Shown here piece by piece: positions 18,783 through 28,525 of a DNA stretch of 64,000 nucleotides (within the stretch, counting starts at the first letter, position 1; each line of letters starts with the position of its first letter). The position numbers and the translations under genes were made by a program. Below the pieces are notes generated by a model that was not told the DNA's origin, did not search any database, and saw nothing but the letters and a program-made list of their open reading frames with translations. Source of the DNA: Lachnospira sp. (lineage in GTDB: Bacteria; Bacillota; Clostridia; Lachnospirales; Lachnospiraceae); the NCBI GenBank assembly GCA_017621205.1, contig JAGATQ010000011.1:1-64000 (forward strand). Reading direction: 5' to 3'.

Positions 18783-20519
18783 GTGAATTATAAACGAGTA
18801 TATGAGGAATGGCTGCGTAACCCCTATTTTGATACGGAGACCAATTTCGAACTGGAAAGTATTAAGTACAATGAAAATGAAATCAAAGAGCGTTTTTACA
18901 AGGATTTAGAGTTCGGTACAGCGGGACTTAGAGGAATTATTGGTGCTGGGATTAACCGTATGAACAAGTATGTGGTGCGTCGTGCAACGCAAGGGTTAGC
19001 GAATTACATACTGATACAGGGAAAAGAAGATCAGGGTGTGGCAATTGCTTATGATTCCCGTCGTATGTCTACACAGTTCGCAAAAGAGGCGGCGTTGACA
19101 CTGTGTGCTAATGGTATTAAGGCATATATATTTGATTCTTTAAGACCGACTCCGGAGCTATCCTTTGCGGTACGTCATCTGGGGTGTGTAGCAGGTATTA
19201 ATATTACCGCCAGCCATAACCCGCCAGAGTATAATGGATATAAGGTATATTGGGAGGATGGTGCACAGATTACACCGCCTCATGATGCCGGTATTATGCG
19301 TGAGGTTGCAGCAGTGGAGGATTGGGCAACTATCCGTACTATGCCGGAGGCACAGGCGAAGCGTGCTGGTCTTTATCAAGTGATTGGTAAGGATGTGGAT
19401 GATGTCTATATGGAGGAGCTTAAGAAGCTGGTGCTTCATCCGGAATGTATTGAGAAATGGGCAGATAAGCTTAAGATTGTTTATACCCCGCTTCATGGTA
19501 CCGGTAATATCCCGGCAAGAAGGGTGCTTAAGGAGTTAGGTTTTAAGCATGTATATGTTGTCCCGGAACAAGAGCTTCCAAACGGTGAATTCCCGACGGT
19601 TTCTTATCCGAATCCGGAGGCGGCAGAGGCATTTGAACTGGCGTTGGCGCTGGCAAAGGAGAAGGATGCTGATTTGGTGTTGGCGACCGATCCGGATGCA
19701 GACCGTCTGGGAGTCTATGTGAAGGATAAAGATGGCGAGTATCATGTCCTCACCGGTAATATGTCCGGCTGTTTGCTTGCGGATTACGAAATTGGACAGA
19801 TGAAGGCTCTTGGTAAGGATATTAGTGATGGTTCCCTGATTAAGACCATTGTAACAACCAACATGGCAGATGCCATTGCCAAGTATTATGATGTGGATTT
19901 GATTGAAGTATTAACTGGCTTTAAATATATCGGGCAGCAGATTCTTAAGATGGAAGAAACCGGAAGGGGACAGTATCTTTTTGGTTTTGAAGAGAGCTAT
20001 GGCTGTTTGATTGGAACCCATGCTCGTGATAAGGATGCTATTGTAGCAACGATGGCATTGTGTGAAGCGGCAGCCTTTTATATGGACAAGGGTATGACGA
20101 TGTGGGATGCCATGTTGGACTTATACAAACGTATGGGCTATTATTTGGATGGAATCCGTTCCATTACACTGGCTGGTGTGGAAGGTGGAGAGAAGATACA
20201 ACAGGTATTATCAACACTGCGTTCGAATCCCCCAAAGGAATTTGGAGGTTATAAGGTTCTTTCTGTGCGGGATTACAAGATGGACACGATTCAGGACGTA
20301 AAAACTGGCAAGATAAAACCGACCGGACTTCCGAATTCCAATGTGCTTTATTATGATATGGAAGAGGGGGTATGGCTCTGTGTCCGTCCGTCCGGAACAG
20401 AACCCAAAATTAAATTTTACTATGGGGTAAAGGGTAAGGACTTAAAGGATGCACAGAAGCTTTCTGAAAAACTCGGCAAGCAGGTTGTTGCAATGATTAA
20501 CGAAATGATTGGAGAATAA
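18783..20519 (+). CDS. pgm: Alpha-phosphoglucomutase / phosphomannomutase
   Basis: Interconverts glucose-1-phosphate and glucose-6-phosphate in the cytoplasm. It has 578 residues from GTG 18783, with AAAGGAG upstream. All family motifs are present: the phosphoserine loop TASHNPPEYNGYK, the Mg-binding loop ATDPDADRLGV, the sugar loop FGFEESYG and the phosphate-binding RPSGTEPKIKFY near the C-terminus. The length and the early GTAGLRG motif fit the Firmicutes PgcA type. It would feed phosphorolysis products from GH94 into glycolysis and provide glucose-1-phosphate for UDP-glucose. The ABC transporter gene starts two bases after its stop. Confidence 0.95.
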   Translation: MNYKRVYEEWLRNPYFDTETNFELESIKYNENEIKERFYKDLEFGTAGLRGIIGAGINRMNKYVVRRATQGLANYILIQGKEDQGVAIAYDSRRMSTQFAKEAALTLCANGIKAYIFDSLRPTPELSFAVRHLGCVAGINITASHNPPEYNGYKVYWEDGAQITPPHDAGIMREVAAVEDWATIRTMPEAQAKRAGLYQVIGKDVDDVYMEELKKLVLHPECIEKWADKLKIVYTPLHGTGNIPARRVLKELGFKHVYVVPEQELPNGEFPTVSYPNPEAAEAFELALALAKEKDADLVLATDPDADRLGVYVKDKDGEYHVLTGNMSGCLLADYEIGQMKALGKDISDGSLIKTIVTTNMADAIAKYYDVDLIEVLTGFKYIGQQILKMEETGRGQYLFGFEESYGCLIGTHARDKDAIVATMALCEAAAFYMDKGMTMWDAMLDLYKRMGYYLDGIRSITLAGVEGGEKIQQVLSTLRSNPPKEFGGYKVLSVRDYKMDTIQDVKTGKIKPTGLPNSNVLYYDMEEGVWLCVRPSGTEPKIKFYYGVKGKDLKDAQKLSEKLGKQVVAMINEMIGE

Positions 20520-20520
20520 T

Positions 20521-21249
20521 ATGATTTCATTCCAGCATGTTTCCAAAACCTTTGATGGTAAAGTAAAAGCGGTGGACGACGTGTCCTTTACCGTGAATCC
20601 AGGAGAGATTGTGGGCTTTATCGGTCCGAATGGTTCTGGCAAAACTACTTCTATGAAGATGATGACAGGGATATTGAACCCGGATGAGGGCAGTATTCAG
20701 ATTGGGAAGTATGATATTGTCAAGGAACCGCTAAAAGCAAAACAAGAGATTGGGTACATATCGGACAACCCTGACCAGTTTTTAAGGTTGACGGGGTTAG
20801 AATATCTGAATCTGATGGCAGATATTTATGGAATTGCTAAGGAGGAACGTGGAGGGCGTATTGAGCGGTTTGCAAAGGAATTTGGTGTATATGATGTGCT
20901 TCATCGCCAGATGGCAGGCTACTCGCATGGAATGCGGCAGAAAATGATGGTGCTTGGTGCTCTGGTGCATGAACCGGAGGTGTGGATACTGGATGAGCCA
21001 ATGACCGGACTGGATCCGGAGTCGGCATTTGTATTAAAACAGATGATGCGGGAGCATGCGGACAAGGGCTATTCTGTGTTATTTTCCACCCATGTGCTTG
21101 AGGTTGCGGAGAAGCTCTGCGATAGAGTTGTAATTATCAGATATGGGAAGAAGCTGTTTGAAGGTACGCTAGAGGAGCTGGTTAGCAGATATCATAACCA
21201 ATCCTTGGAAGAAATATTTCTGGAGATGATGAACCATGAAGGTATATAA
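20521..21249 (+). CDS. ABC transporter ATP-binding protein
   Basis: The ATPase half of an exporter-type ABC system, 242 residues from ATG 20521. Motifs: Walker A GPNGSGKTTSMKM, Q-loop region near SDNPDQFLRLTG, signature SHGMRQKM (degenerate LSGGQ), Walker B VWILDEPMTGLDP and switch His in FSTHVLE. It overlaps the permease gene by 14 bp, so translational coupling is likely. The substrate is unknown; the family includes drug, bacteriocin and Na+ exporters. Confidence 0.92.
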   Translation: MISFQHVSKTFDGKVKAVDDVSFTVNPGEIVGFIGPNGSGKTTSMKMMTGILNPDEGSIQIGKYDIVKEPLKAKQEIGYISDNPDQFLRLTGLEYLNLMADIYGIAKEERGGRIERFAKEFGVYDVLHRQMAGYSHGMRQKMMVLGALVHEPEVWILDEPMTGLDPESAFVLKQMMREHADKGYSVLFSTHVLEVAEKLCDRVVIIRYGKKLFEGTLEELVSRYHNQSLEEIFLEMMNHEGI

Positions 21250-22891
21250 ACAATTGGTACGCACCTTTACGAATTCCGGTGAGATGGAGATGCCTAAGAG
21301 CGGGAAGCAGAAGTTGTTTTATGCTATTATGGGTATTATTGCAGTGTGCTTTATTATGGTGCCCTGTTGCCTTCTTGTCGGTTATTTATCCTATGGAATT
21401 ACATTGGCATTGGGGGATGGATGTGCAGATGGAACGTTGTTTATCATACACTTCATTGCCCTTTTTTCTATTGTGTTTGGGATGAATGTAATTCTGAATG
21501 TGTTTTATTTCGCAGGAGATATCCCTTACATATTGCCTTTGCCGATTTCCCCGTGTAAGGTTGTTGCAGCGAAGTTTACTACTGCTTATCTTAGTGAGAG
21601 TGTAATGCAGATATTGATATTAATAAGTGCTTTGGTTGGTTATTATTTTGCAACAGGGATTCGCTGGTTTCTGCTTCCCTTTGCGTTGATTGGGACGCTG
21701 ACCTTGCCGGTTGCCCCTCTTGCCTATTGTGGTATCATGTGTGTATTGGTTATGAGTTTTACAAAATTGATTCGGAAAAAGAGTCATGCGCGGAAACTGT
21801 CAATAGTTATTTTCCTCTTTTTGCTTATTGCGGCCCTCTATTTTGTCAGCCTGCTAAGAGACATTGATATGATGCAGTTTACAGAACAGTTAAAGGCAGG
21901 GAAAAGCTCCTTCTTTTATGCCATGAATATTGTGTTTCCGACAAACTACTTTTTTGGACAGATGTTAACAAGACAGAGTCTGATGGCATTTTTGTGGTAT
22001 GTGTTAGTAAATGCTGGCTTTATCGGAGTGTTTCTGCTTCTGGCACAGAAGCTTTATTACCGTGGAGTGATAGGGCTTGGTGCAGAGGGCGGGGATAAGA
22101 AACCAAGAACGGTTGCGGTAAATATGGTAAAAGCAGTAAAGGTTAACAAGCCTTGGGTAGCTTATTGGAAAAAGGAGCTTAAGGTGCTGTTTCGCACTCC
22201 GGCATTTTTTCTAAATTGCATTGCAGTAAATGGGTTGTGGCCGGTGCTTGCATACGCAATTTATGTGATGCAGTCGGATTCGGCGATTTTTCAGTGGTTT
22301 TATGTATCCTATCGTATCGGGAATGAAATGGCACAGTGGGTAGTAACCTTGCTGGTGCTTGGGGTGACGGTGTTACTAACTGCGGCGAACAGTATTGCAT
22401 CTAGTAGTATTACGAGAGAGGGCAAGCAGTATGGTTTCATGAAATATATTCCGTTGCCTTATGAGACGCAGTTTCATATTAAAGCGATGGTCAGTATATT
22501 GATTAGTGCAGTGTTTGTGGAAATATATGTTGTTATACTTTGCATTGCATTAAAGGTGTCTATGCCTGCTGCACTATTTTATATTGTAGTCAGTTTGCTG
22601 GAGGTAGTGTTTATTTCGTATCTTGGTTTGTATCTGGATACGGTGAATCCGAAGCTTGTATGGGATGATGAGTTGAATGCATTGAGAGGCAATTATAATA
22701 TATTTTTTAATATGGCATATGCTATGCTGATAGCAGTTATCTTTGCGCTGGTATTGGCGGCGTTATATTTCTTTACCAAAATGCCGCTTTGGATATTGGA
22801 TATTATAATTATCGTATTACTGCTTATTGCAAACAAGTGGATGATAGCGGTTTGTTTAAAAAAGGGCATAAAAAATCTGGAGGAACTATAA
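21236..22891 (+). CDS. ABC exporter permease
   Basis: A 551-residue polytopic membrane protein, partner of the preceding ATPase. About ten to twelve hydrophobic segments are visible, in two blocks (about 28-240 and 310-545). A cytoplasmic stretch YILPLPISPCKVVAAKF in the first half and YIPLPYETQFHIKAM in the second are duplicated 'PLP' elbow motifs. They are typical of putative ABC-2-like exporters, in which the cytoplasmic coupling helix follows PLS/PLP. No substrate-binding protein is nearby. The stop codon lies inside a 13-bp hairpin. Confidence 0.85.
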   Translation: MKVYKQLVRTFTNSGEMEMPKSGKQKLFYAIMGIIAVCFIMVPCCLLVGYLSYGITLALGDGCADGTLFIIHFIALFSIVFGMNVILNVFYFAGDIPYILPLPISPCKVVAAKFTTAYLSESVMQILILISALVGYYFATGIRWFLLPFALIGTLTLPVAPLAYCGIMCVLVMSFTKLIRKKSHARKLSIVIFLFLLIAALYFVSLLRDIDMMQFTEQLKAGKSSFFYAMNIVFPTNYFFGQMLTRQSLMAFLWYVLVNAGFIGVFLLLAQKLYYRGVIGLGAEGGDKKPRTVAVNMVKAVKVNKPWVAYWKKELKVLFRTPAFFLNCIAVNGLWPVLAYAIYVMQSDSAIFQWFYVSYRIGNEMAQWVVTLLVLGVTVLLTAANSIASSSITREGKQYGFMKYIPLPYETQFHIKAMVSILISAVFVEIYVVILCIALKVSMPAALFYIVVSLLEVVFISYLGLYLDTVNPKLVWDDELNALRGNYNIFFNMAYAMLIAVIFALVLAALYFFTKMPLWILDIIIIVLLLIANKWMIAVCLKKGIKNLEEL

Positions 22892-22903
22892 GTTCCTCCA
22901 GAT
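22875..22903 (+). terminator. Hairpin enclosing the permease stop codon
   Basis: A perfect 13-bp stem ATCTGGAGGAACT / AGTTCCTCCAGAT with a 3-base loop. The TAA stop (22889-22891) overlaps loop and stem. No T-tract follows, so it may be an mRNA-stabilising 3' end rather than a classical terminator. Confidence 0.55.
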
Positions 22904-22985
22904 GCTTAAATAATAAATTTAAGCCCTACATACATAACAGTATATTAAAGCCTTTCATCACAAGTGCAAGGGTTGTGTTGATGCG

Positions 22986-23627
22986 TTATAGCTTGGAATA
23001 GCCATAACCATTCACAATGGCATCCAGTGGTTTTCCGTCTTTGCAGTAAGGGCACTCCATTGGGTCGAAGGTCTGGTAACCCATAAGGTCATCCACGTGA
23101 AAAATGGAATCCACTTCAACACCGGCTACATTGTTGGAAGCACTGAAAATAGCAGATACTCCCTGGATAATGCCGCCATAGTATTTGATACATTCCATGC
23201 TTTTCTGAATCGTTTTACCAGTGGTGGCAGAGGCGAGTAACAGAATAATATTTTTATTCTTTACCATGGGCTGTAAATTATCGCGAAAAATTAATTGCCC
23301 GTTGGAGTGAATCTCTGGTGTTACCACGCTGATAGTTTTGTGTGAATTGACAGACATAATCCCCTGTTGGGTGAGGTGGTCTGCTAAATAAGCACCAATA
23401 ACCTCACAACCGTCCATGCATATAATGGTGTCCACTATAGTAGAAGAGCTGTATTTGTGTGCCATAATCTTAGCGGCAAGTGTTGCTTCGTTTAGACGGC
23501 ACTTTAGAGTGGTCATATCCACATAATAGTTAATGTGAGAGTGGGATGTTGCAAAATGTCCAGGCAGCACCTTTAAATTAAGGGCGGAATTAACCTTAGA
23601 AGGTACCTTGATTGCGTTTCTTTCCAT
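22986..23627 (-). CDS. Phosphoribosyltransferase-like protein (orotate PRTase-like) with altered PRPP loop
   Basis: A 213-residue protein with the type I PRTase fold: a hood-like N-terminus, a DTIICMDGCEVIGAYLA strand-helix, and the PRPP-loop position reading ILLLASATTGKTI. Active PRTases carry two acidic residues before the TTG; here they are Ala-Ser. PRPP chemistry is therefore uncertain and a regulatory or salvage variant is possible. A CPYCKDGKPLDAI segment near the C-terminus could bind zinc. AAGGAGG precedes ATG 23627. It is convergent with the ABC operon and monocistronic. Confidence 0.65.
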   Translation of the reverse strand: MERNAIKVPSKVNSALNLKVLPGHFATSHSHINYYVDMTTLKCRLNEATLAAKIMAHKYSSSTIVDTIICMDGCEVIGAYLADHLTQQGIMSVNSHKTISVVTPEIHSNGQLIFRDNLQPMVKNKNIILLLASATTGKTIQKSMECIKYYGGIIQGVSAIFSASNNVAGVEVDSIFHVDDLMGYQTFDPMECPYCKDGKPLDAIVNGYGYSKL

Positions 23628-24357
23628 AAAAAGCCTCCTTGATAATTAAATTCAAATCACTAATACTATCTCTATGATACCTTATTTTGCTAATCTTTTC
23701 AAATAGTATTTGCTGTTATTTGTTTTGGAGTTATTTTTAATGCAATATATAAGAGAAGAGGATATTGATTGTGGTATGGTTGATACAATTAAAATTCTGT
23801 TTATGAACAGCCAGATGTATTGGATTGTGCAAGAAAATGAATAAATATTTTATAATTATCAAATATATAAAAGAGAAAAACTGCTAAATAAGACAAAATA
23901 TTAAAAAATTTAATTATAAGAGGATGAGGATTTGAAATGGTTAAAATGATAAAATGCCATTATATTAGCGGGGAAAATAATGATTTTAAATTTTATAATA
24001 CATAATTTTGCAATATAAATACTATATTTTATTTGATATATATCAAATAAAAATGCACATTATGAAATGGAAAATATTTGTAAAATGTAAAAATCAAGCA
24101 GCAATTTGTAGAAATATAGATAAAATGGGCTTTTTATGGTTTGATGATTTTCGAATATATCTTTGCTGAGTGTAAAAGTAATTTTTCTTTGGATTCATAG
24201 CATAAGTATGTTATAATGTACACGAAAGTAAGTAATTTTTTGAGTGGCGGCTGTGGATATGGTTTTATAATAGATACCCTAGATTAGTGTAAATCCAATG
24301 CGATGTTTCATTATTGTACAATGTTTATAGACTACATTATTGTAAGGAGGAATTGTT
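23628..24357. other. 730-bp AT-rich intergenic region with two tiny ORFs
   Basis: Very AT-rich. Two short reading frames have plausible ribosome sites: 23740-23844 (34 codons, GGAG nine bases before ATG) and 23937-24005 (22 codons, GAGGA before ATG). Neither peptide resembles a known family. A TATAAT at about 24212 likely serves the operon starting at 24358, giving a leader of about 140 nt. No repeat or RNA family is recognised. Confidence 0.4.
23740..23844 (+). CDS. Possible 34-residue small protein
   Basis: ATG 23740 follows TTGGAG at nine bases; stop TAA 23842-23844. The peptide begins MQYIREEDIDCGMVD and ends YWIVQENE: acidic with a hydrophobic centre. There is no family match, and its position in an AT-rich gap makes chance a real alternative. 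Confidence 0.25.
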   Translation: MQYIREEDIDCGMVDTIKILFMNSQMYWIVQENE

Positions 24358-25512
24358 ATGGCTGATGAGTTAGGCGGGTTAGGTGGACTAGGAGGCTTAT
24401 CTGATGGATTGGGTGGTTTGTCCGGGGATGCCAGTATGAAGGCGAGAGATGCTGCTAACATGGCGGGGCAGGACGATATGAGTATGAGCTTTTCAGATAC
24501 TCCACAAAGTTTAGGTGATGTAGCTACGCAGGGCATGGGTGAAGGGCTTAGTGCTATGCGGGAAGGCTTGGGTGCTGATGATGGTGGAATGCAGTTTAAT
24601 GCGGCATTAGAGGATGAGGAGGAAGAGGCTCCCATTCATGCAGCGTTAGAGGATGAGGAAGAGGAAGCTCCGATTCAGGCAGGAAGGTCGGATGATGAAG
24701 CAGTTAATGCAGGCTTTTCGCAGACAGATTCCTTTGGGACAGATTATGGTTCAGGCACAGAGCGAAGCAGCTTTGATACTGGTGGTGCCAATTTGGCAAG
24801 CAATCCGAATCAAAGCATTGATGATATTTTTATTGCTGGAAGCTTTAACCGTTCTTCTGGTGGAGGCGGCGGATACTCAAGTTCTGGTGGAACCATGTAT
24901 GATCCGAGTAAGGAGAAGACCGATGTACATGTATCTGTTGGTATGCCGCCATTGTTAAAAAAGTTAATTATTCTGGTGGTGGTTTTAGTAGGAGCTGCTG
25001 CTATTTTAAAATATGGTTTCCATGTTAATGTTGAGAGTTATATTCACCCGGTGGATGTCCAGCAGTATGTAGAGATGGATGCAGCAAGTGTGGCATCTAC
25101 TTTAGGAGTAAAGTTTAAGGGAGAGCAGGAACGCTACAATAGTGAGAGTTATGATTATACCTATGATGTCCAGAATGCAGGTGGATTAAAGCTGGTGGAT
25201 TATGATGGCAAGCGTATCTATATACAGGTGACGGGGACGAGAATTAACTATAGCATATTTGGTATACGTCCACAGCTTACTAAGTTTGATGAGGCAACAA
25301 ATCTGTTAATTGCGGCAGGCTTTAGTGAGATAGAAAGCTACGAGAATACAGAGGAGCTCGGCTCTAAGGGTGTAGAGCACTGTTTTTATAATACCCGTAC
25401 AGGGGCAGGCGTGATTGTTGGTAAGAAGGACAATTATAATAGTGTGAAATCTGTCAAATATGTAGTGAATTATAAGAAATTTAGTAAGCAGAGAAATTTG
25501 CTGAGGGGATAG
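24358..25512 (+). CDS. Gly-rich/acidic single-pass membrane protein of unknown function
   Basis: A 384-residue protein, not recognised. The first 30 residues are Gly/Leu repeats (LGGLGGLGGL, DGLGGLSG). Then comes a low-complexity acidic region holding a direct repeat AALEDEEEEAPI (about residues 81-108). A Ser/Gly linker leads to one membrane helix (about 200-222, KKLIILVVVLVGAAAILKYGF). The C-terminal ~150 residues are a soluble domain (VEMDAASVASTLGVKFKG...), probably outside the cell. TAAGGAGG precedes the ATG. It is the first gene of a tight operon with the GtrA-YfhO fusion (4-bp gap), suggesting a role in the same envelope or polymer process. Confidence 0.65.
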   Translation: MADELGGLGGLGGLSDGLGGLSGDASMKARDAANMAGQDDMSMSFSDTPQSLGDVATQGMGEGLSAMREGLGADDGGMQFNAALEDEEEEAPIHAALEDEEEEAPIQAGRSDDEAVNAGFSQTDSFGTDYGSGTERSSFDTGGANLASNPNQSIDDIFIAGSFNRSSGGGGGYSSSGGTMYDPSKEKTDVHVSVGMPPLLKKLIILVVVLVGAAAILKYGFHVNVESYIHPVDVQQYVEMDAASVASTLGVKFKGEQERYNSESYDYTYDVQNAGGLKLVDYDGKRIYIQVTGTRINYSIFGIRPQLTKFDEATNLLIAAGFSEIESYENTEELGSKGVEHCFYNTRTGAGVIVGKKDNYNSVKSVKYVVNYKKFSKQRNLLRG

Positions 25513-25516
25513 AAGA

Positions 25517-28500
25517 ATGAATAGAATTAAGGATATCCTTCGATCCGGTGAGGCATTTCGGTATCTGATTGCAGGTATTGTTACCACAGGGGTTAATCTG
25601 GTAGTATTTGCCCTTCTTCGGTACGGTCTACAGCTTTCTCTGGTGGTTAGTAATTTTATTGCTATTGTAGTGGCAATTTTATTTGCCTTTGTGAGCAATA
25701 AGTTTTATACATTTCGGGCGAGGTCTCTTCGTATTGGTGATATTGTTACCGAGTTTGTATGGTTTGTCGGTGGCAGGCTCATTACGATGGCGATTGAAAT
25801 TGGTGGCGTCTATATACTGGCGGTATGGTTTGGGATACATGATTTTATTGCGAAGCTGCTGATACAGGTTGTGGTTGTGATAGCAAACTATATCATCAGT
25901 AAGGTGTTTGTTTTTAAAGACAGGGAACAGTCATTAGGTGATTGGGCGAAGAAACAATATGTTTATCTTCTGGCTTTTTTCGTACCGATGCTTCTGTTTT
26001 TGCTGGTGTGTCTGCGTTTTTCGGTTACTCCTTTTGGGGATAAGACATTGATGATTATTGACAGCCTGCACCAGTATCTGCCTTTTTTTTCAGAATATTA
26101 TGATAAGCTGACGACTTCAGGAGAATTTTTGTATTCGTGGAATGGGGCTATGGGATACAATTTTCTGACTTTGTGGGCATATTATTTGTCCAGCCCCTTT
26201 AATTTATTAATACTGTTGTTTTCCAAAACACATATCAATATTGCGATGACTCTGATTATCGGCTTGAAGCTTTGCAGCAGCAGTACCACGATGTGTTATA
26301 TGCTTACCAGACTTTCCGGTAAAAAGGATGTAACCGCAGTTATCTGTGGTGTGTGCTATGCTTTTAGCAATTATGTGATTGGTTATTACTGGAATATTAT
26401 GTGGCTGGATGTATTAATTCTGGCTCCACTGGTAGTATTGGGCTTACATAATCTGATAGATAAAAAGGATGCCAGATTATATATTGTTACATTATTTATG
26501 GCATTGTTTTGCAATTTTTATATTGGCTTTATGCTCTGTATCTTTCTGGTGTTGTGGTTTTTATTGTACCCGCACAAGGGATTGAAGGCTTTTTTGTGGG
26601 CAGGATGCCGTTTTGGTGCCTCCTCTCTTCTGGCGGCAGCGATGGCGGCTTTTGTGTTGATTCCTACTTATTTTGGAATTATGCTGACTGGCCCGGCAGA
26701 TTCGGAGTTTCCGGAGATGCAGTGGTACGGAAGCGTAGCGGATATTTTAAAGAAATTCTGTATGTACTCTGGTTCCATTACAAATCAGGGGGATGATGGC
26801 GGTGTTAATCTATATTGTACGATGTTTGTCATTTTTATGGGGATTCTTTATTTTACCTTAAAAGAGGTATCGTTAGCACAGAAGATAAAACGTCTGCTAC
26901 TATTAGTGTTTTTTGTTGTTTCCTTTAATAATACAATATTAAATTATATATGGCATGGTTTCCATGACCAGTTTGGAATTCCAAACCGCTTTAGTTTTCT
27001 GATGATATTTGTGCTGATTATGATGGCATACGAGGCGATACAGCAGGTAGAGAGCATATCCTTCTGGCAATTTTTGCTGCCGCTTGCTGCTTTAGTGGGG
27101 CTTGTTCTTTATAATAACGAAGTAGAGGCACTTTTTGATGAGGAGCAGGCGGTGCGGGCAGTAATGATAGCCTTTATCGGTTATTTTGGAATCTTTATGC
27201 TGCACATTATGCTGGAGTGGAAAAGAATGACCTTATATGTGGTTCTTTCGTTAGCTGTGCTTGTAGAGATTTCTCTCAATACAGTATATAGCTTTGAGGG
27301 TAATGGACAGATAACCATTTCCGATTATTTTTCTGATTCCAACAGGATGTGGTCTGCGGCGGAATCTGTGAAGGATGGCAGCTTTTACCGGGAGGAATTA
27401 AGTAAGAATAATCTGGTGGATGAGAACTTCTGGTTGAATTTAAAGAGTATTGGTATCTTTGGTTCTACTGCCAACGGGGATGCCGTGACTCTGCTTGGTA
27501 AGATGGGATTTTATACGGCGGCTAATGAGCATTTATATAATGGGGCAACCCCGCTTACGGATTCTCTTTTTGGTGTAAGATACATCTATATGAGGGAAGG
27601 GGATTATTTTGACCATGGGTTTGATTTTCTAAAGTCTGTTGATGGTATTGGAATATATGAGAATCCAAGGGCATTATCTCTTGGATATATGATTGATGAT
27701 AATATATGGGATTGGGATTACGAGCAATATGAGCCTGCAGATGTATTAAATGATTTTGTAAAGCAGGCTGCCGGGATTGTAAATCCACTTTTTGTCGAGC
27801 TGCCGGATGAGTTTGCCGGAAGTGGTGAAAACTGTGAGGTTACATGGAATGGCACGGGAGATGGAACGTATGCTTATTCCAGAACGACAGACGGGGATTT
27901 GACAGTGACTCTGACCTTGCTGGCAAAAGATGATAAGCCTATCTATGTTCGGGCGACAGGAACTGATTTGTCGGGAATTCAGATTGCGGTAAATGGTACA
28001 GAGACCTGTAATGGCAGATATTTTTTCCAGCTTGTCCCCGTGGGAGATACGAAGGCAGGCGATGAGGTAACCATAAAATATATATTTAATGGTAGTGAAG
28101 ATGACGACCAGACTGTGAATTTACAGGCATATTCCTTTGAACAACAGGTTTTTGAGCGTGTTTATGATGTGCTGGCGGATGAGCAGTATGAGATTAGTGA
28201 ATATAATAGTAGTCATGTGAAGGGTAGGATTCATTGTAACGAAGCTGGCATGATGATGACAAGTATTATCAATGAACCGGGCTGGAAAGCCTTTGTGGAT
28301 GGTGAAGAGGCAGATATTGAAGAGATAGGAGATTGCTTTGTTGGACTGCAATTAGAGGAGGGGGAACACGAGATAGAGTTTCGCTTTGTTCCCGAAACAC
28401 TTCCAATGGCAGCAGCAGTTACGATAGCCGCATGGCTTGTATTTATTCTTTATCTTAAGCTTAGGGTATTGTTACCATTTTCCCTCGTAAAACGACAAAG

Positions 28501-28525
28501 CGTGGAGAAGGAGGAACTCGAATGA
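25517..28525 (+). CDS. GtrA-like domain fused to YfhO-family membrane protein
   Basis: 1002 residues. Residues about 13-135 are a four-helix GtrA-like domain (FRYLIAGIVTTGVNLVVFALL, first twenty shown in part, and IANYIISKVFVFKDRE at its end). GtrA proteins are thought to move polyprenyl-linked sugars across the membrane. Residues about 145-990 are a YfhO domain: a many-helix GT-C-like core with DSLHQYLPFFSEYYDKL and YSWNGAMGYNF near its start. A large extracytoplasmic beta-rich region (about 690-960, with EPGWKAFVDGEEA) and a final membrane helix complete it. YfhO is linked to lipid-linked sugar attachment to teichoic acids. The fusion puts flippase-like and transferase-like parts in one chain. 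It overlaps the histidine kinase gene by four bases. Confidence 0.85.
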   Translation: MNRIKDILRSGEAFRYLIAGIVTTGVNLVVFALLRYGLQLSLVVSNFIAIVVAILFAFVSNKFYTFRARSLRIGDIVTEFVWFVGGRLITMAIEIGGVYILAVWFGIHDFIAKLLIQVVVVIANYIISKVFVFKDREQSLGDWAKKQYVYLLAFFVPMLLFLLVCLRFSVTPFGDKTLMIIDSLHQYLPFFSEYYDKLTTSGEFLYSWNGAMGYNFLTLWAYYLSSPFNLLILLFSKTHINIAMTLIIGLKLCSSSTTMCYMLTRLSGKKDVTAVICGVCYAFSNYVIGYYWNIMWLDVLILAPLVVLGLHNLIDKKDARLYIVTLFMALFCNFYIGFMLCIFLVLWFLLYPHKGLKAFLWAGCRFGASSLLAAAMAAFVLIPTYFGIMLTGPADSEFPEMQWYGSVADILKKFCMYSGSITNQGDDGGVNLYCTMFVIFMGILYFTLKEVSLAQKIKRLLLLVFFVVSFNNTILNYIWHGFHDQFGIPNRFSFLMIFVLIMMAYEAIQQVESISFWQFLLPLAALVGLVLYNNEVEALFDEEQAVRAVMIAFIGYFGIFMLHIMLEWKRMTLYVVLSLAVLVEISLNTVYSFEGNGQITISDYFSDSNRMWSAAESVKDGSFYREELSKNNLVDENFWLNLKSIGIFGSTANGDAVTLLGKMGFYTAANEHLYNGATPLTDSLFGVRYIYMREGDYFDHGFDFLKSVDGIGIYENPRALSLGYMIDDNIWDWDYEQYEPADVLNDFVKQAAGIVNPLFVELPDEFAGSGENCEVTWNGTGDGTYAYSRTTDGDLTVTLTLLAKDDKPIYVRATGTDLSGIQIAVNGTETCNGRYFFQLVPVGDTKAGDEVTIKYIFNGSEDDDQTVNLQAYSFEQQVFERVYDVLADEQYEISEYNSSHVKGRIHCNEAGMMMTSIINEPGWKAFVDGEEADIEEIGDCFVGLQLEEGEHEIEFRFVPETLPMAAAVTIAAWLVFILYLKLRVLLPFSLVKRQSVEKEELE

